NCBI GenBank assembly: GCA_963771025.1
Contig: CAVYRL010000008.1
Span: 1 to 64,000 of the forward strand
Source: Miltoncostaea sp963771025
GTDB taxonomy: Bacteria > Actinomycetota > Thermoleophilia > Miltoncostaeales > Miltoncostaeaceae
DNA length: 64,000 bases
Direction: 5' to 3'
Below the pieces are notes generated by a model. It searched no databases, was not told where the DNA came from, and saw only the letters and a list, made by a program, of their open reading frames with translations. Shown in pieces: positions 17,789 through 25,585 of this stretch; position 1 is the stretch's first letter, and each line of letters begins with the position of its first letter. The translations under genes and the position numbers were made by a program.

Positions 17789-17998
17789 TCAGACGACCGG
17801 GGCGCCGGCGTGGTCCAGCACCCGGATTGCCGCCATCGGGCACGCCCGGGCGGCATCCAGGGCCTCGGCCCGGTCAGTGGTCTCCGCGAGGACGACGGCG
17901 ATGCCGTCGTCGCCCATCGCGAAGGTCTCGGGGTCGACGTCGGCACAGGCGCCGAAGCCGCTGCAGAGGTCGCGGTCGATGATGATTTGGTAGGCCAT
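17789..17998 (-). CDS. [3Fe-4S]-type ferredoxin
   Basis: The 69-residue ferredoxin has a C-S-G-F-G-A-C motif (C12, C18) and a distal Cys in ARACPMAAI, three cysteines in the arrangement of actinobacterial P450-type ferredoxins, which hold a [3Fe-4S] cluster. It should pass electrons from the reductase encoded immediately downstream to an acceptor. No P450 is nearby; the neighbouring haem membrane protein, whose stop overlaps this start (TGATG), is the obvious candidate partner. AAAGGAG lies eight bases before the ATG. Confidence 0.88.
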   Translation of the reverse strand: MAYQIIIDRDLCSGFGACADVDPETFAMGDDGIAVVLAETTDRAEALDAARACPMAAIRVLDHAGAPVV

Positions 17999-18582
17999 CA
18001 GGTGCTCCTTTGGGCGATGGGACGAGTGGGCGCCGCGGGGCGCGGGGCACCCCGCGGGGTGAGGATGCGGACCAGGGTCAGCCAGAGGACGGGCACCCCT
18101 GCGATCAGGGCGAGGATCGGCCCGCCGATGCCGGCGAGGTCCGTGCCGGTGGTGATCGCGTGCAGCATCGCCAGGAGGAAGGCGGCGAAGCTCGCGTAGT
18201 GCAGCTGGCGCCAGACCCGCTGCCCGATGCGGGCGCGCAGGCGGAACGAGACCGCGAGCATCAGCATCAGCCACCCGGCGATCACGCCCGCCGCGACGGC
18301 GACCGGATGCCAGGGCGCCGCGAAGGGGATCAGCACCGCCGCGGGCCCGAAGTTGATCGTCGGATCGACGAGCAGCGCGCCCGCGTGCAGCGCAAGGGCC
18401 GACAGGCCCATCCATGAGAGCGAGCGGTGCAGGCCGAGCAGCTTCTTCTGCCGGCGCGCGCCGAGCAGGCGGGTGCTCATCGCGAGCCCGAGCCACACCG
18501 AGAGGGTGAGGAGGGCGAACGCGACCAGACCGGCGCCGCGCACGACGAGCCAGGCGATCGGGAGGCCGGCGAGAGCGCTCAT
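17998..18582 (-). CDS. Ferric-reductase-like haem b membrane protein, module 2
   Basis: This 194-residue membrane protein with about five to six spans is the paralogue of the protein at 16063-16854. H52 and H66 (GLHRSLSW, ALALHAG) and H128 and H141 (QLHYASF, AMLHAIT) are placed to ligate two haems b. The short C-terminal tail after the last helix ends TPRGAPRPAAPTRP-like and shows how long the paralogue's tail ought to be. The ATG overlaps the apbE stop (ATGA) and the stop overlaps the ferredoxin start. Context suggests electrons flow from NAD(P)H through the reductase and ferredoxin to this protein and then outward to a flavinylated or other acceptor. Confidence 0.85.
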   Translation of the reverse strand: MSALAGLPIAWLVVRGAGLVAFALLTLSVWLGLAMSTRLLGARRQKKLLGLHRSLSWMGLSALALHAGALLVDPTINFGPAAVLIPFAAPWHPVAVAAGVIAGWLMLMLAVSFRLRARIGQRVWRQLHYASFAAFLLAMLHAITTGTDLAGIGGPILALIAGVPVLWLTLVRILTPRGAPRPAAPTRPIAQRST

Positions 18583-19535
18583 CGGCCCGCCGCCGCGACC
18601 AGCTCGGACGGCCACTCGAGCCGGGCGGGCCCCACGACGACAGGGGCGCCCACGTCGGGCACCAGGATCGCCGCGATGTCGGCGTGAGCCGCGACGGCGC
18701 TCGCGGCCGCGCTCGGGTCGCCGAGCGCCAGCAGGGTCGCGAAGGCCTCGGCCCGATCCGCCCGTGGCGCCGTCACGGTCACGGTGAGCGGGCCCCCACG
18801 GGCCGGCACGCCGGTGGCCGGGTCGATCAGGTGGTGAAGCGCGCGGCCGGGGCCGAAGCGGCGCCGGTCGCGCCCGGAGGTGGCGACCCCGCCCCCGGCC
18901 ACCAGGAGGGTGGCCAGGTGGGCGCCGGGGCGCCGGGGGTCGGCGACCGCCACGCGCCACGGACCACCGTCGGGGGTGCGTCCCCAGAGGGCGAGGTCGC
19001 CCCCGAGGTCCACGAGCCCGCCCGTCAGCGCGGGCCAGGCCTCGCGCATCGCCTCCAGGGCGCGCTCGGCGGCCCAGCCCTTGGCGATGCCGCCGAGGTC
19101 GAGGGCGGTCCCCTCGGCCACGCGCACCCGGGTGTCCCCCACCTCCACCGCGCCGCCCGGGCGCCAGCCCGCGGCGACGCGGGGCGGGCGGTCGTCGAGC
19201 AGCGCGAACGACCGGTCGTACCCCGCCGCCTCCAGGGCGGCGAGGATCGTCGGGTCGTAGCGGCCGCCGGTGGCCGCCCGCGCGGCGAGCGCGGCGCGGG
19301 TGGCGCCCGCCATGCGGGGGCCGACCGCGACCCAGTCGCCCGCACCGCGGTTGACGCGGGACAGTTCGCTGTCGGGCAGGAATCGCGAGAGGGCGCGCTC
19401 GCAGGCGGCAATCTCGTCACCGGCGGCCGCGAGGGCGCGTCGGACGCGGCGTGAATCGCCGGCCGCGGCGGTCACCCGGATGGCGCAGTCGCAGCCCATG
19501 GCGCGGAACGACCGGCCCTGGAGTCGGCCGGTCAT
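18579..19535 (-). CDS. apbE: FAD:protein FMN transferase (ApbE), module 2
   Basis: The 318-residue paralogue of the enzyme at 15191-16066 carries the same signatures: FRAMGCDCAI near the start, LSRVNR, LDLGGIAKGWAAERALE (about 168-184), LVDLGGDLALWG, VATSGRDRRRFG and HHLIDPATGVPA. As in the first copy there is no signal peptide. ATG 19535 is chosen because it overlaps the stop of the small upstream gene (ATGA) and puts the RAMG motif ten residues in. The sequence differs from the first copy over its whole length, so the duplication is old or the modules were acquired separately. Having two apbE genes 2.5 kb apart is unusual. Confidence 0.92.
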   Translation of the reverse strand: MTGRLQGRSFRAMGCDCAIRVTAAAGDSRRVRRALAAAGDEIAACERALSRFLPDSELSRVNRGAGDWVAVGPRMAGATRAALAARAATGGRYDPTILAALEAAGYDRSFALLDDRPPRVAAGWRPGGAVEVGDTRVRVAEGTALDLGGIAKGWAAERALEAMREAWPALTGGLVDLGGDLALWGRTPDGGPWRVAVADPRRPGAHLATLLVAGGGVATSGRDRRRFGPGRALHHLIDPATGVPARGGPLTVTVTAPRADRAEAFATLLALGDPSAAASAVAAHADIAAILVPDVGAPVVVGPARLEWPSELVAAAGR

Positions 19536-19741
19536 GACGTGCGGGTGGTCGCGTGGGCGGGGACGCTCACGGCGACGTTCTTGGACGCGGCGGCGCCGGT
19601 GGTACCCGCCGCCGACGTCGTCGCCGCCGTGGTGGTGGGCGTGGGCGTCGTCGCCACATGGCTCGCCTGCGTCCACGCCAGGGCGGCCGTCACGCCGAGC
19701 ACCGCCCAGACGGTCGCAACCGTTGCCCAGATCCTCTGCAT
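19532..19741 (-). CDS. Small membrane-anchored protein ending TRTS (module 2, protein B)
   Basis: The 69-residue product has an N-terminal span (about residues 5-24) followed by a Thr/Ala-rich low-complexity stretch and a tail ending ATTRTS. The segment SAAGTTGAAAS faintly resembles a flavinylation site ([S/T]GA) but lacks the Asp normally found before it. It occupies the same position, just before apbE, as the protein at 14820-15191, which also ends TRTS. Its ends overlap both neighbours (TGATG upstream, ATGA downstream), strong evidence that it is a real gene despite low complexity. Confidence 0.65.
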   Translation of the reverse strand: MQRIWATVATVWAVLGVTAALAWTQASHVATTPTPTTTAATTSAAGTTGAAASKNVAVSVPAHATTRTS

Positions 19742-19953
19742 CAGTCCTCCTCGTGCGTGTCGTGGCCGGGGACGGCCACGGGCGGGCTCACCGGCGCCGC
19801 CGGCGCCACCTGGGCGGAAACGGCCGCCGGGGCGGGTGTCTGGTGGGCGATGCCCACGATCGCGGCGGACCCGGTGACCACCGTCGCCGCGAGGAGGGCC
19901 GCGAGCGCGAGTGTCGCCCCGCGACCCATCTGAGAGCGTTCGTCGTTTGCCAT
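19741..19953 (-). CDS. Small membrane-anchored protein with His/Asp/Glu tail (module 2, protein A)
   Basis: The 70-residue protein is the first gene of the minus-strand module. It has a short start (MANDERSQMGRG), one hydrophobic span (about residues 13-33), a Pro/Ala/Val-rich linker and the tail GHDTHEED. The layout repeats that of the protein at 14453-14827. No strong ribosome site precedes either possible start (ATG 19953 or 19929); the gene may be leaderless or weakly translated. It is divergent from the response-regulator gene at 20054, with phased direct repeats in between, so that regulator may control it. Confidence 0.6.
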   Translation of the reverse strand: MANDERSQMGRGATLALAALLAATVVTGSAAIVGIAHQTPAPAAVSAQVAPAAPVSPPVAVPGHDTHEED

Positions 19954-19974
19954 GAGACGAGGATGTCCCGGCCG

Positions 19975-20016
19975 GGTAAGGGGCCGGTAAGGGCGGCACA
20001 TGCCATTCGGCAAGGG
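19975..20016. promoter_or_regulatory. Phased direct repeats, candidate response-regulator site
   Basis: GGTAAGGG occurs at 19975-19982 and again at 19986-19993, exactly 11 bases apart, and a variant GGCAAGGG follows at 20009-20016, 23 bases further on. Eleven-base direct repeats on one face of the helix are typical of OmpR/PhoB-family response-regulator sites. The repeats lie in the 100-base gap between the module-2 operon (start 19953) and the two-component pair (start 20054), the expected place for autoregulation and control of the module. No binding evidence is available. Confidence 0.45.
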
Positions 20017-20053
20017 GCCGCGGGCCGCCCGCCGGCGGGTCTATCGTCTGGCC

Positions 20054-20734
20054 GTGGCCTCACTCGCCCAGAGCGTCCTCGTGGTCGAGGATGACCCCGC
20101 GATCGCCCGGCTCCTCGAGATCGAGCTGGAGGAGGCCGGCTACCGCCCGCGCGTCGCCGGCACGGGCGCCGCGGCCCTGGATGCGATGGATCACGACCCC
20201 CCGGACCTCGTCGTCCTGGATCTGCGACTGCCCGACACCGACGGCCGCACCGTCTGCCGGCAGGCCCGGCGCGCCGGGCACGCGATGCCGATCCTCATGC
20301 TGACCGCCCTCGATCGCGTCGGCGATCGCGTGCTGGGGCTCGATGCGGGGGCCGACGACTACCTGGCCAAGCCCTTCGCCGTCGAGGAGCTCCTCGCGCG
20401 GCTGCGGGCGCTGCTGCGGCGCTCGGGCTCGTCGGACGACTGGCTCGAGGTCGGCGACGTGCGCCTCAATCCCGCGACCCGCGAGGTGTCGGTCGCCGAC
20501 GAGCCCGTCGCCCTGTCGGCCCGCGAGTTCGACCTGCTGGCCTTCCTCATGCACGCCCCGGGGCGCGTCTTCACGCGCGAGCAGATCTACGAGGGGGTAT
20601 GGGGCTACACGTTCATGGGTCAGACGAAGGTGATCGACGTGTTCGTGTCCACGCTGCGCCGCCGACTCGGCACGACCCCCGATCGGTCGATCATCCGAAC
20701 CGTGCGCGGCGTGGGCTACACCGCGCGCGCATGA
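20054..20734 (+). CDS. OmpR/PhoB-family response regulator
   Basis: This 226-residue DNA-binding response regulator has a receiver domain with D13, D14, the phosphoacceptor D56 (VVLDLRLPD) and the conserved Lys in DDYLAKPF (about K105), and a C-terminal winged helix (about 130-225; SAREFDLLAFL, TREQIYEGVWG, VDVFVSTLRRRL, IRTVRGVGY). The GTG at 20054 is chosen; an upstream in-frame ATG gives a basic extension unlike the family. The histidine kinase gene overlaps its stop (ATGA). It is divergent from the apbE/ferric-reductase module 2, which with the repeats at 19975-20016 suggests a regulatory link. Confidence 0.92.
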   Translation: MASLAQSVLVVEDDPAIARLLEIELEEAGYRPRVAGTGAAALDAMDHDPPDLVVLDLRLPDTDGRTVCRQARRAGHAMPILMLTALDRVGDRVLGLDAGADDYLAKPFAVEELLARLRALLRRSGSSDDWLEVGDVRLNPATREVSVADEPVALSAREFDLLAFLMHAPGRVFTREQIYEGVWGYTFMGQTKVIDVFVSTLRRRLGTTPDRSIIRTVRGVGYTARA

Positions 20735-22062
20735 GCGCACCCGAGGGCGCACCCCCGGCCGCGGCCAGGCCGGCGCTGCTCGGATCGATACGGATCCGGC
20801 TGACGGCGTGGTTCCTCCTGGCGATGGCCGTGCTGGTGGCGACGGGCTCGATCGCCACCTACCTCATCGTGAGCGACCGCCTGCACGCGGAAGCCCGGAG
20901 CGGCGCCGTGGTGCTGGCGCGTGCCGCGGCGGCGGTCGAGGAACCCGGCGAGGCCGCCCTCGACCAGCTGGCGGGGCCCGGCGACCGGGTATGGCTGATC
21001 GATCCCTCCGGAAGGGTGCTGGCGGCCACGGCGGGCGCCACGGAGACCAGCCGCGCCCAGATCGAGGCGACGATCGCGCGCATCCACGGCGACGTGACCG
21101 CCACCGCCACCGGCACCCACGGCGCCGAGGCCATCGTGGCGCGGTCCACCGGGGGTCTCGACAGCACCCTCAGCACCCTGCGCCTGGCCCTGATCGGCGT
21201 CGGGCTCGCCGGGCTCGTCCTCTCAGCGGCGCTCGCTTGGATCCTCGCGTCGCGCGCGCTGCGCCCCGTGGACCGGATGCGCCAGGAGGTCGACCAGATC
21301 GGCGGGACCTCGCTCGGCCGACGGCTGGCCGCGGGCAGCGCCGACGAGCTGGGCCTCCTAGCCGCCGCCTTCAACCGGCTGCTGGCCCGCGCCGAGGTCG
21401 CCGTGCGCGAGCAGGAGAGCTTCGTCGCCGACGCCTCCCACGAGCTCAAGACGCCCATCACCGCGGTCGAGGGGCACTCCCGCATCGTCGTCCGGGCGAT
21501 CGACCGATCGGATCTGCCGCAGGCGCGCGAGTCGGCCGAGATCGTGCTGCGCGAGTCACGGCGCCTGGCCGTGATGCTCGGCGAGCTGCTGGCGCTCGCC
21601 GAGGCGGGGTCGGCGTCGCCGCAGCCCCCCCGGCCCGTCCGCCTGGACCTCGCGGTCGTCGAGGCATGCAGCGAGATGAGCGCGCTCGAACCCGATCGTC
21701 GTCTCGAGCGGGAGCTGTCGCCGGCGATCGTCCTGGGCGAGCACGGGCGCCTTCGCGAGCTGGCCCTCATCCTCATCGACAACGCCGTCAAGTACAGCCC
21801 CGCGGACGCCCCGGTGACGGTCGCCGTGAGCGATGGCCCGCCCCGGCTGACCGTCCGCGACCGGGGCCCGGGCATGCCTCCGGACGAGGCGGCGCGCGCC
21901 TTCGACCGCTTCTTCCGCGGAGCCGCCGCCTCGGGGAGGCCGGGGAGCGGCCTCGGCCTGCCGATCGCGCGCGCCGTCTGCGACCGCGTCGGCGCGACGA
22001 TCCGCCTCGAGCCGGCCCCGGGCGGAGGCACCCTGGCCGTCGTCACCTTTCCGGAGCGGTGA
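20731..22062 (+). CDS. Sensor histidine kinase with HAMP domain
   Basis: The 443-residue kinase has two spans (about residues 25-46 and 153-174) flanking an extracytoplasmic sensor of about 105 residues, then HAMP, the H-box FVADASHELKTP with phosphoacceptor H237, an N-box (ILIDNAVKYS), G1 (DRGPGMP), F (FDRFFRG) and G2 (GSGLGLPIA). It should phosphorylate the response regulator encoded just upstream, whose stop overlaps its ATG. The sensor has no cysteines or obvious cofactor motif, so the signal is unknown; a role with the neighbouring redox module is inferred from position only. Confidence 0.92.
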   Translation: MSAPEGAPPAAARPALLGSIRIRLTAWFLLAMAVLVATGSIATYLIVSDRLHAEARSGAVVLARAAAAVEEPGEAALDQLAGPGDRVWLIDPSGRVLAATAGATETSRAQIEATIARIHGDVTATATGTHGAEAIVARSTGGLDSTLSTLRLALIGVGLAGLVLSAALAWILASRALRPVDRMRQEVDQIGGTSLGRRLAAGSADELGLLAAAFNRLLARAEVAVREQESFVADASHELKTPITAVEGHSRIVVRAIDRSDLPQARESAEIVLRESRRLAVMLGELLALAEAGSASPQPPRPVRLDLAVVEACSEMSALEPDRRLERELSPAIVLGEHGRLRELALILIDNAVKYSPADAPVTVAVSDGPPRLTVRDRGPGMPPDEAARAFDRFFRGAAASGRPGSGLGLPIARAVCDRVGATIRLEPAPGGGTLAVVTFPER

Positions 22063-22170
22063 CCGGGGGCGGCGAGCGGCGCGAGCAACCGCTCCACGCC
22101 GCCGGACGTCGCTCAGATCACCGAAACGACGTGACCGTCGCCGCCGTCGCCACGAGACGAGGGGCGGAGG

Positions 22171-23286
22171 TCACCCCCGGTAGTCGTAGATCGACGCGAA
22201 CCCGAGCAGGCGCTCGACGGAGACCGGCTGCAGGCCGCGTGCGCGCAGACCGTCGAGGACCTGGCGGGTGGCGGCGACCGTCTGCGAGCGTGGACCGCCG
22301 CCGTCGTGCATCAGGATGATGTCTCCCGCGCGGGCGGTGAGCGCGACTCGGGCGATGCGATCCGCCCCCGGCAGCCTCCAGTCGTTCGTGTCGATGCTCC
22401 AGAGGATCGAGCGCATCCCCAGGGAGCGCACGTCGGCATCGAGCAGGGCGCTCCGGGCCCCGTAGGGCGGCCGAAAGGTGCACGGCGTGAAACCGCTTGC
22501 ATCGCGGATCGCCCGCTGGGCGCGCGCGATGTTGTCCGCGCCCGGAAGGAGCGCGTGATCCGACGAGTGGTTGCCGATCACGTGGCCCTCGCGCAGCACC
22601 CGGTGGACGACCGCACGCTGTGACGAGACAGCGCCGCCGAGCATGTAGAAGGTGGCCTGCGCGTGGGCGGCCGCAAGCAGATCGAGGATCTGCGGCGTGT
22701 ATCGACTCGGCCCGTCGTCGTATGAGAGGCCGACCAGGCGAGTGTCCCGCGGCCCCTCGCGGACCGACGTGGCCCCGCGCGGGGCGCAGCCGACCAGCCG
22801 CCAGGCGCGCCAGACGAGCCTCGCCGGACTCGACGCCCCCGACCCGGCCCGGTCGGCGCGACCGCGGATGCTCGTCGTCATGGTCAGGGAGGCTCCGGCG
22901 TGCAGCCCGAGCAGGCGCTCCGATACGGAGACGCTGACGGCGCGCGGACCGACGCGCTCCACCGGAACCCGCGGCAGGCTGCTGACGACGCCGGCCACAC
23001 GGACCCTGACGCTCTTGGTGCGACCGCCGATCACACACACGCTGCGCGCTGCGGGGCGGCCTCCGACGGAGATCTCCACGCATGCAACGCTCCCGCGCGG
23101 AAGCGGCATCGCGGCACGGGCGCGGAGAACGAGCCGGATCTCGGGTCCGTGCTGCTGCGCCACCGGCGGCGGGAGGGTCGGCGACGCGCCCGCAGCCGAA
23201 GACGCTCCGGCATGCGCGGCGACCCAGAGCATGCCGGCGAGCCCGGTGAGAAGAGCAACCCGCCACGAACGCGTTATCGGTCTCAT
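22171..23286 (-). CDS. Secreted polysaccharide deacetylase (NodB domain)
   Basis: The 371-residue protein begins with a signal peptide (about residues 1-32, ending near SSAAGA), then a beta-rich region of unknown kind (about 45-145) and a C-terminal NodB deacetylase domain (about 180-365). Motif 1 is SYDDGPS (catalytic base and metal Asp), motif 2 NHSSDH (the H-x3-H metal pair) and motif 3 RPPYG; motif 5 appears as ILMHDGG. Such enzymes remove acetyl groups from peptidoglycan, chitin-like or other N-acetylated polymers outside the cell. The N-terminal region has several cysteines that could pair. It is transcribed alone. Confidence 0.87.
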   Translation of the reverse strand: MRPITRSWRVALLTGLAGMLWVAAHAGASSAAGASPTLPPPVAQQHGPEIRLVLRARAAMPLPRGSVACVEISVGGRPAARSVCVIGGRTKSVRVRVAGVVSSLPRVPVERVGPRAVSVSVSERLLGLHAGASLTMTTSIRGRADRAGSGASSPARLVWRAWRLVGCAPRGATSVREGPRDTRLVGLSYDDGPSRYTPQILDLLAAAHAQATFYMLGGAVSSQRAVVHRVLREGHVIGNHSSDHALLPGADNIARAQRAIRDASGFTPCTFRPPYGARSALLDADVRSLGMRSILWSIDTNDWRLPGADRIARVALTARAGDIILMHDGGGPRSQTVAATRQVLDGLRARGLQPVSVERLLGFASIYDYRG

Positions 23287-23414
23287 GGCGACAGACTCTC
23301 AGTTCGCGCGGACGCAGAGGGGGTCGATGGGTCCGGGGCAGGCTCCGACCGACGGCCTGACCGACCGGGGGGCTCCGAAGCGGCCATCGGCGGGCCTCAC
23401 GGGCCGGCGATCGC

Positions 23415-24176
23415 TCACTCCTCGCAGGCGATCCCGTCGTGGTCGACGTCGAGGTGATCGACGTCGGTCCCGACCACCCGGAAGTTGCGGTCGGCGATCT
23501 CGTTGCAGTCGACGTCCGGCGGATAGACCGGGATACAGGCTCCGGCGTAGTTCGGATCGCAGCCGGGTGCCCTCGGCGCCGCCGGGGCGGGCGCCGGGGT
23601 CGACCGTGCGCTCGGGTCCGGCCTGGTGGTGTTGCCGTTGCACGGTGGCCCCCAGAGGCCGGTCTTCGCCTTCCGCGCCCGGCTCTGCGCCCGCAGGAAT
23701 GCGTCGGTGTACCCGAACCTCACCCCGCCGTACACGTAGACCTTGGCCCGGCCGGTCCTCACGAGCGTGAAGTTGACCGATCCCCGGGCCCCCGCGCGTC
23801 CGGGCGTGAACACGTAGGCCAGCAGGCGCGCATAGCGGTCGCGGGTGTGCTGGGTGGGATCGGTCACCAGCCGCACCCTCTGCCCGATCGGCAGGAGACG
23901 CGTGGTCATGGCGCTGGCGGCCGGCCCGAAGCACTGGACCGGCGTGGACGGGTGCACCGTCTCGGGCGTGTCGATCCCGATCAGACGCACCGGCGTCTCG
24001 AATCCACGCGACACGACCTTGATCGTGTCGCCGTCCACCACGTCCGAGACGGTCCCATCGAGGGTCGTGGCCCTCGGGTGATGCGCGGTGGCTCCACCGG
24101 CCGAGCACGCCCACGCGAGGGTGAGCGCCACCACCGTGACCATGATCCCGCGGCCCAGCCTGCGATTGAGCGCCAT
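23415..24176 (-). CDS. Secreted thermonuclease-like nuclease with excalibur domain
   Basis: The 253-residue protein has a signal peptide (about residues 1-31), a staphylococcal-nuclease fold (about 38-180; DGDTIKV, RLIGIDTPET, DRYARLLAYV supply the expected Asp, Arg and Glu residues) and a short C-terminal excalibur calcium-binding motif (DVDCNEI to DVDHDGIACEE). A Pro/Ala-rich linker joins the two. It should hydrolyse nucleic acids outside the cell in a calcium-dependent way. Nuclease plus excalibur fusions are common in actinobacteria and firmicutes. The gene is monocistronic; the ATG at 24176 has GGAGGT upstream. Confidence 0.88.
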   Translation of the reverse strand: MALNRRLGRGIMVTVVALTLAWACSAGGATAHHPRATTLDGTVSDVVDGDTIKVVSRGFETPVRLIGIDTPETVHPSTPVQCFGPAASAMTTRLLPIGQRVRLVTDPTQHTRDRYARLLAYVFTPGRAGARGSVNFTLVRTGRAKVYVYGGVRFGYTDAFLRAQSRARKAKTGLWGPPCNGNTTRPDPSARSTPAPAPAAPRAPGCDPNYAGACIPVYPPDVDCNEIADRNFRVVGTDVDHLDVDHDGIACEE

Positions 24177-24254
24177 GTCGGCACCTCCGGGAACGGCGGC
24201 GGCCTCAGGCAGCCACCGTTACCCAATTGCGCCGAGCACCCGCAGCCTCCTCCC

Positions 24255-24560
24255 CTACTGCCGGGGAGAGTGCTCGTGAACCGGGAAGACCGTGATCTGC
24301 CCTGCGCTCAGCGGCCGCAGGCCGGCGCGGGCGAACTGCGTGCGCAGCAGATCTCCACCGTAGAACCGATCCGCGGCCTCCTCGGATTCCCAGAGGTCGA
24401 AGAGCCGGATGCCGCCGGGTGTCGTGACACAGGTGTGATGGATCAGGCCGACCGCCGCCCCCTCCGGCGCCTCCTCGGCCAGAGCCCCGTTGACGCGCTC
24501 GTACGCGCCGACCAGTTCGGCGACATCGCCCTCGAAGTCGACGATGTAGAGGCTGACCAT
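24255..24560 (-). CDS. Small alpha/beta-barrel (ABM-like) protein
   Basis: The 101-residue protein begins MVSLYIVDFEGD and has the length and pattern of antibiotic-biosynthesis-monooxygenase-like (ABM, dimeric ferredoxin-like fold) proteins: a first strand, a helix with AYERVN, then LIHHTCVTTPGGIRLFDLWES and a C-terminal helix and strand (ITVFPVHEH). Such proteins are often of unknown function, so no reaction is assigned. GGAGGAGG five bases upstream fixes ATG 24560. It is divergent from the hypothetical gene at 24654. Confidence 0.7.
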   Translation of the reverse strand: MVSLYIVDFEGDVAELVGAYERVNGALAEEAPEGAAVGLIHHTCVTTPGGIRLFDLWESEEAADRFYGGDLLRTQFARAGLRPLSAGQITVFPVHEHSPRQ

Positions 24561-24653
24561 CTCGCCTCCTCCCAGGCGGTGACCGTCCGCCCATCGTATT
24601 CGTCCGAGCGCCCTCTGGCGAACGGTGAAACTTGCGATGTAAGGTTCAGGGGC

Positions 24654-24965
24654 ATGGTCGAGAACACGCACGTGCCCTTCGTCCTGACCCTGGACCCCGC
24701 AAGTCGGCTCCGCTTCGTCTGGTCCCAGGCGATCGGTGAGGGAGCCGTCTACGACCGCGTGTCCGGCGAGTTGATCGCGGAGGTCGACGAGGGCGAGCAG
24801 ATCTGCGCCGCGGAGTGGAGCGTCCTCCACGACGACGGGGTCCTCTCGTCGTTCACGGCGCCTCCGGACCGCGTCACGGAGCCGATCACCGCGGTGCTGC
24901 GGTGGATCGGCAACAGCCCGTGGTCACAGCTCGCCGAACGGGGACTTCACCGCCGCGACGACTGA
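24654..24965 (+). CDS. Hypothetical protein, 103 residues
   Basis: I do not recognise a family. The acidic 103-residue product (MVENTHVPFVLTLDPA start) has alternating strands and helices, no signal peptide or membrane span, and two tryptophans in AAEWSVLHDDG and AVLRWIGNSPW. A short AAGG lies before the ATG. It is divergent from the ABM-like gene and its end overlaps the convergent PAP2 gene by 19 bases. Composition is less Arg/Pro-rich than the surrounding accidental frames, which supports it being coding. Confidence 0.55.
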   Translation: MVENTHVPFVLTLDPASRLRFVWSQAIGEGAVYDRVSGELIAEVDEGEQICAAEWSVLHDDGVLSSFTAPPDRVTEPITAVLRWIGNSPWSQLAERGLHRRDD

Positions 24966-25582
24966 CGGCCGGCGCCCGGCGCGCCGTTCAGGCCGGTGAG
25001 CCGCGCCGGGGCACGGATGCCCACGAGCCCTGCCGCGCGATCGATCGTCCGCACGATCCACTCCCCCACCGGCGCCAGGGGCCGGGCGCAGATCGCGCCG
25101 ACCACGAGCCCGATGATCGCGCCGACGGCGACGTCGCCAGGGTAGTGGGCGCCCACGTAGACCCGTGCGACGCAGAGCAGGGCGGTCAGCCCCAGAGCGA
25201 CCGCTCCGAGCCTGCGATGGAAGAGGAACAGGACACCGGCGATCGCCGCGGCGGCGGCGGCATGGTCGCTGGGGAACGAGCCGTCGGCGCTGCGCGCGAC
25301 GAGCGTGTGGACCGTCGCGGGGTGCGCGACGAATGGGCGCGGGCGCTCCCACACGAGCAGAATCGCCTGGTTGACGAGCAGGGCGGCCCCCGCCGCGAGC
25401 AGCGCGGTCAGCGCGCCCCGGCGCTCCTCGGGCCGGTCGATGATCCAGCCGACGGCGAACCAGACCACGATGATCCCGGCGAAGACCGGGACGGCCCAGT
25501 TGGCCACGTCGGTCATCAGCGTGTCCCAGAAGGGGTGCCCTCCGGCGGGCCCGTTGATCACGTGCTCGAGGCGGTAGTCCAT
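24947..25582 (-). CDS. PAP2-family membrane phosphatase
   Basis: The 211-residue protein with about six spans shows the three acid phosphatase motifs: ERPRPF in place of K-x6-RP (about residues 80-85), PSDH (about 104-107, central His) and RVYVGAHYPGDV (about 139-150, with Arg, His and Asp). These enzymes remove phosphate from lipid phosphates or diphosphates such as undecaprenyl diphosphate, with the active site facing outward. The C-terminal 30 residues are Arg/Ala/Gly-rich and cytoplasmic. A possible 33-codon open frame ends three bases before its ATG. Confidence 0.85.
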   Translation of the reverse strand: MDYRLEHVINGPAGGHPFWDTLMTDVANWAVPVFAGIIVVWFAVGWIIDRPEERRGALTALLAAGAALLVNQAILLVWERPRPFVAHPATVHTLVARSADGSFPSDHAAAAAAIAGVLFLFHRRLGAVALGLTALLCVARVYVGAHYPGDVAVGAIIGLVVGAICARPLAPVGEWIVRTIDRAAGLVGIRAPARLTGLNGAPGAGRQSSRR

Positions 25583-25585
25583 GAG

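Noticed and set aside
19975..20016. CRISPR-like short repeats
   Set aside because: Only three 8-base units with 11- and 23-base spacing; far too short for CRISPR and better explained as a regulator site.
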